This document shows, piece after piece, positions 63,983-64,000 of a DNA stretch of 64,000 nucleotides. Source of the DNA: Shewanella sp. VB17 (GTDB lineage: Bacteria > Pseudomonadota > Gammaproteobacteria > Enterobacterales > Shewanellaceae); the NCBI RefSeq assembly GCF_013248905.1, contig NZ_JABRVS010000001.1, positions 3,038,001 through 3,102,000 of the forward strand. The letters run 5' to 3'. The notes below the pieces were generated by a model. It was not told the origin of the DNA. It made no database searches and saw nothing but the letters and a program-made list of their open reading frames with translations. Position 1 is the first letter of the stretch. The number at the start of each line of letters is the position of its first letter. The position numbers and the translations under genes were made by a program.

Positions 63983-64000
63983 TATGTATATACCTTTTGA

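Overview
The window looks like a chromosome segment of a marine gammaproteobacterium, most likely Shewanella. Four things point there: the kdnA-kdnB-kdsB set for 8-amino-Kdo lipopolysaccharide, a yccA-tusDCBE block, a second elongation factor G beside a DnaQ-type exonuclease and a DUF3334 protein, and Shewanella-like transport and metabolic genes. Identification rests on recognised protein families, not on a database search.

Positions 1-4013 are a mobile-element patch. It holds the first codons of a 5-carboxymethyl-2-hydroxymuconate isomerase-like gene, the 3' remnant of a group II intron, a small membrane protein, an IS110-family (IS1111-type) element with a large noncoding end, an intact IS5-family element with a perfect 9-bp target duplication, and a tRNA-Ser(UGA). 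Positions 4166-34741 are mostly conserved core: punC/punR, yccA, tusDCBE, a GH18 hydrolase, a solute-binding protein, a DEAD-box helicase, an unusual asparagine-synthase-like/cytidylyltransferase pair, a three-subunit molybdenum hydroxylase with a triheme cytochrome c, fusA2, an HPr-Crr pair without ptsI, dapE and neighbours, carbonic anhydrase, kdnAB-kdsB, and a cupin protein.

Positions 34863-63982 are a 29-kb surface-structure region. Two chaperone-usher pilus loci flank it. Each has pilin, chaperone, usher, a two-domain tip adhesin candidate and, unusually, an OmpA-domain outer-membrane protein, but the gene order differs. Two extra pilin paralogues lie on the opposite strand beside locus 1. 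Between the loci are five paralogous secreted proteins with a nearly constant N-terminus (signal peptide plus calcium-binding thrombospondin type 3 repeats) and unrelated C-termini. Three share two upstream inverted repeats at matching distances, and two share an almost identical 219-bp internal segment, so the family seems to be diversifying by recombination under common control. A group II intron with a frameshifted maturase sits just after the terminator of the fifth member.

The usher of locus 2 has its signal peptide in another reading frame, separated by a run of seven A (T on the coding strand). It is therefore a disrupted gene, a sequencing error or a slippage switch. The best candidate for an undescribed system is this whole region: two OmpA-associated pili plus a constant-head/variable-tail family of calcium-binding secreted proteins.
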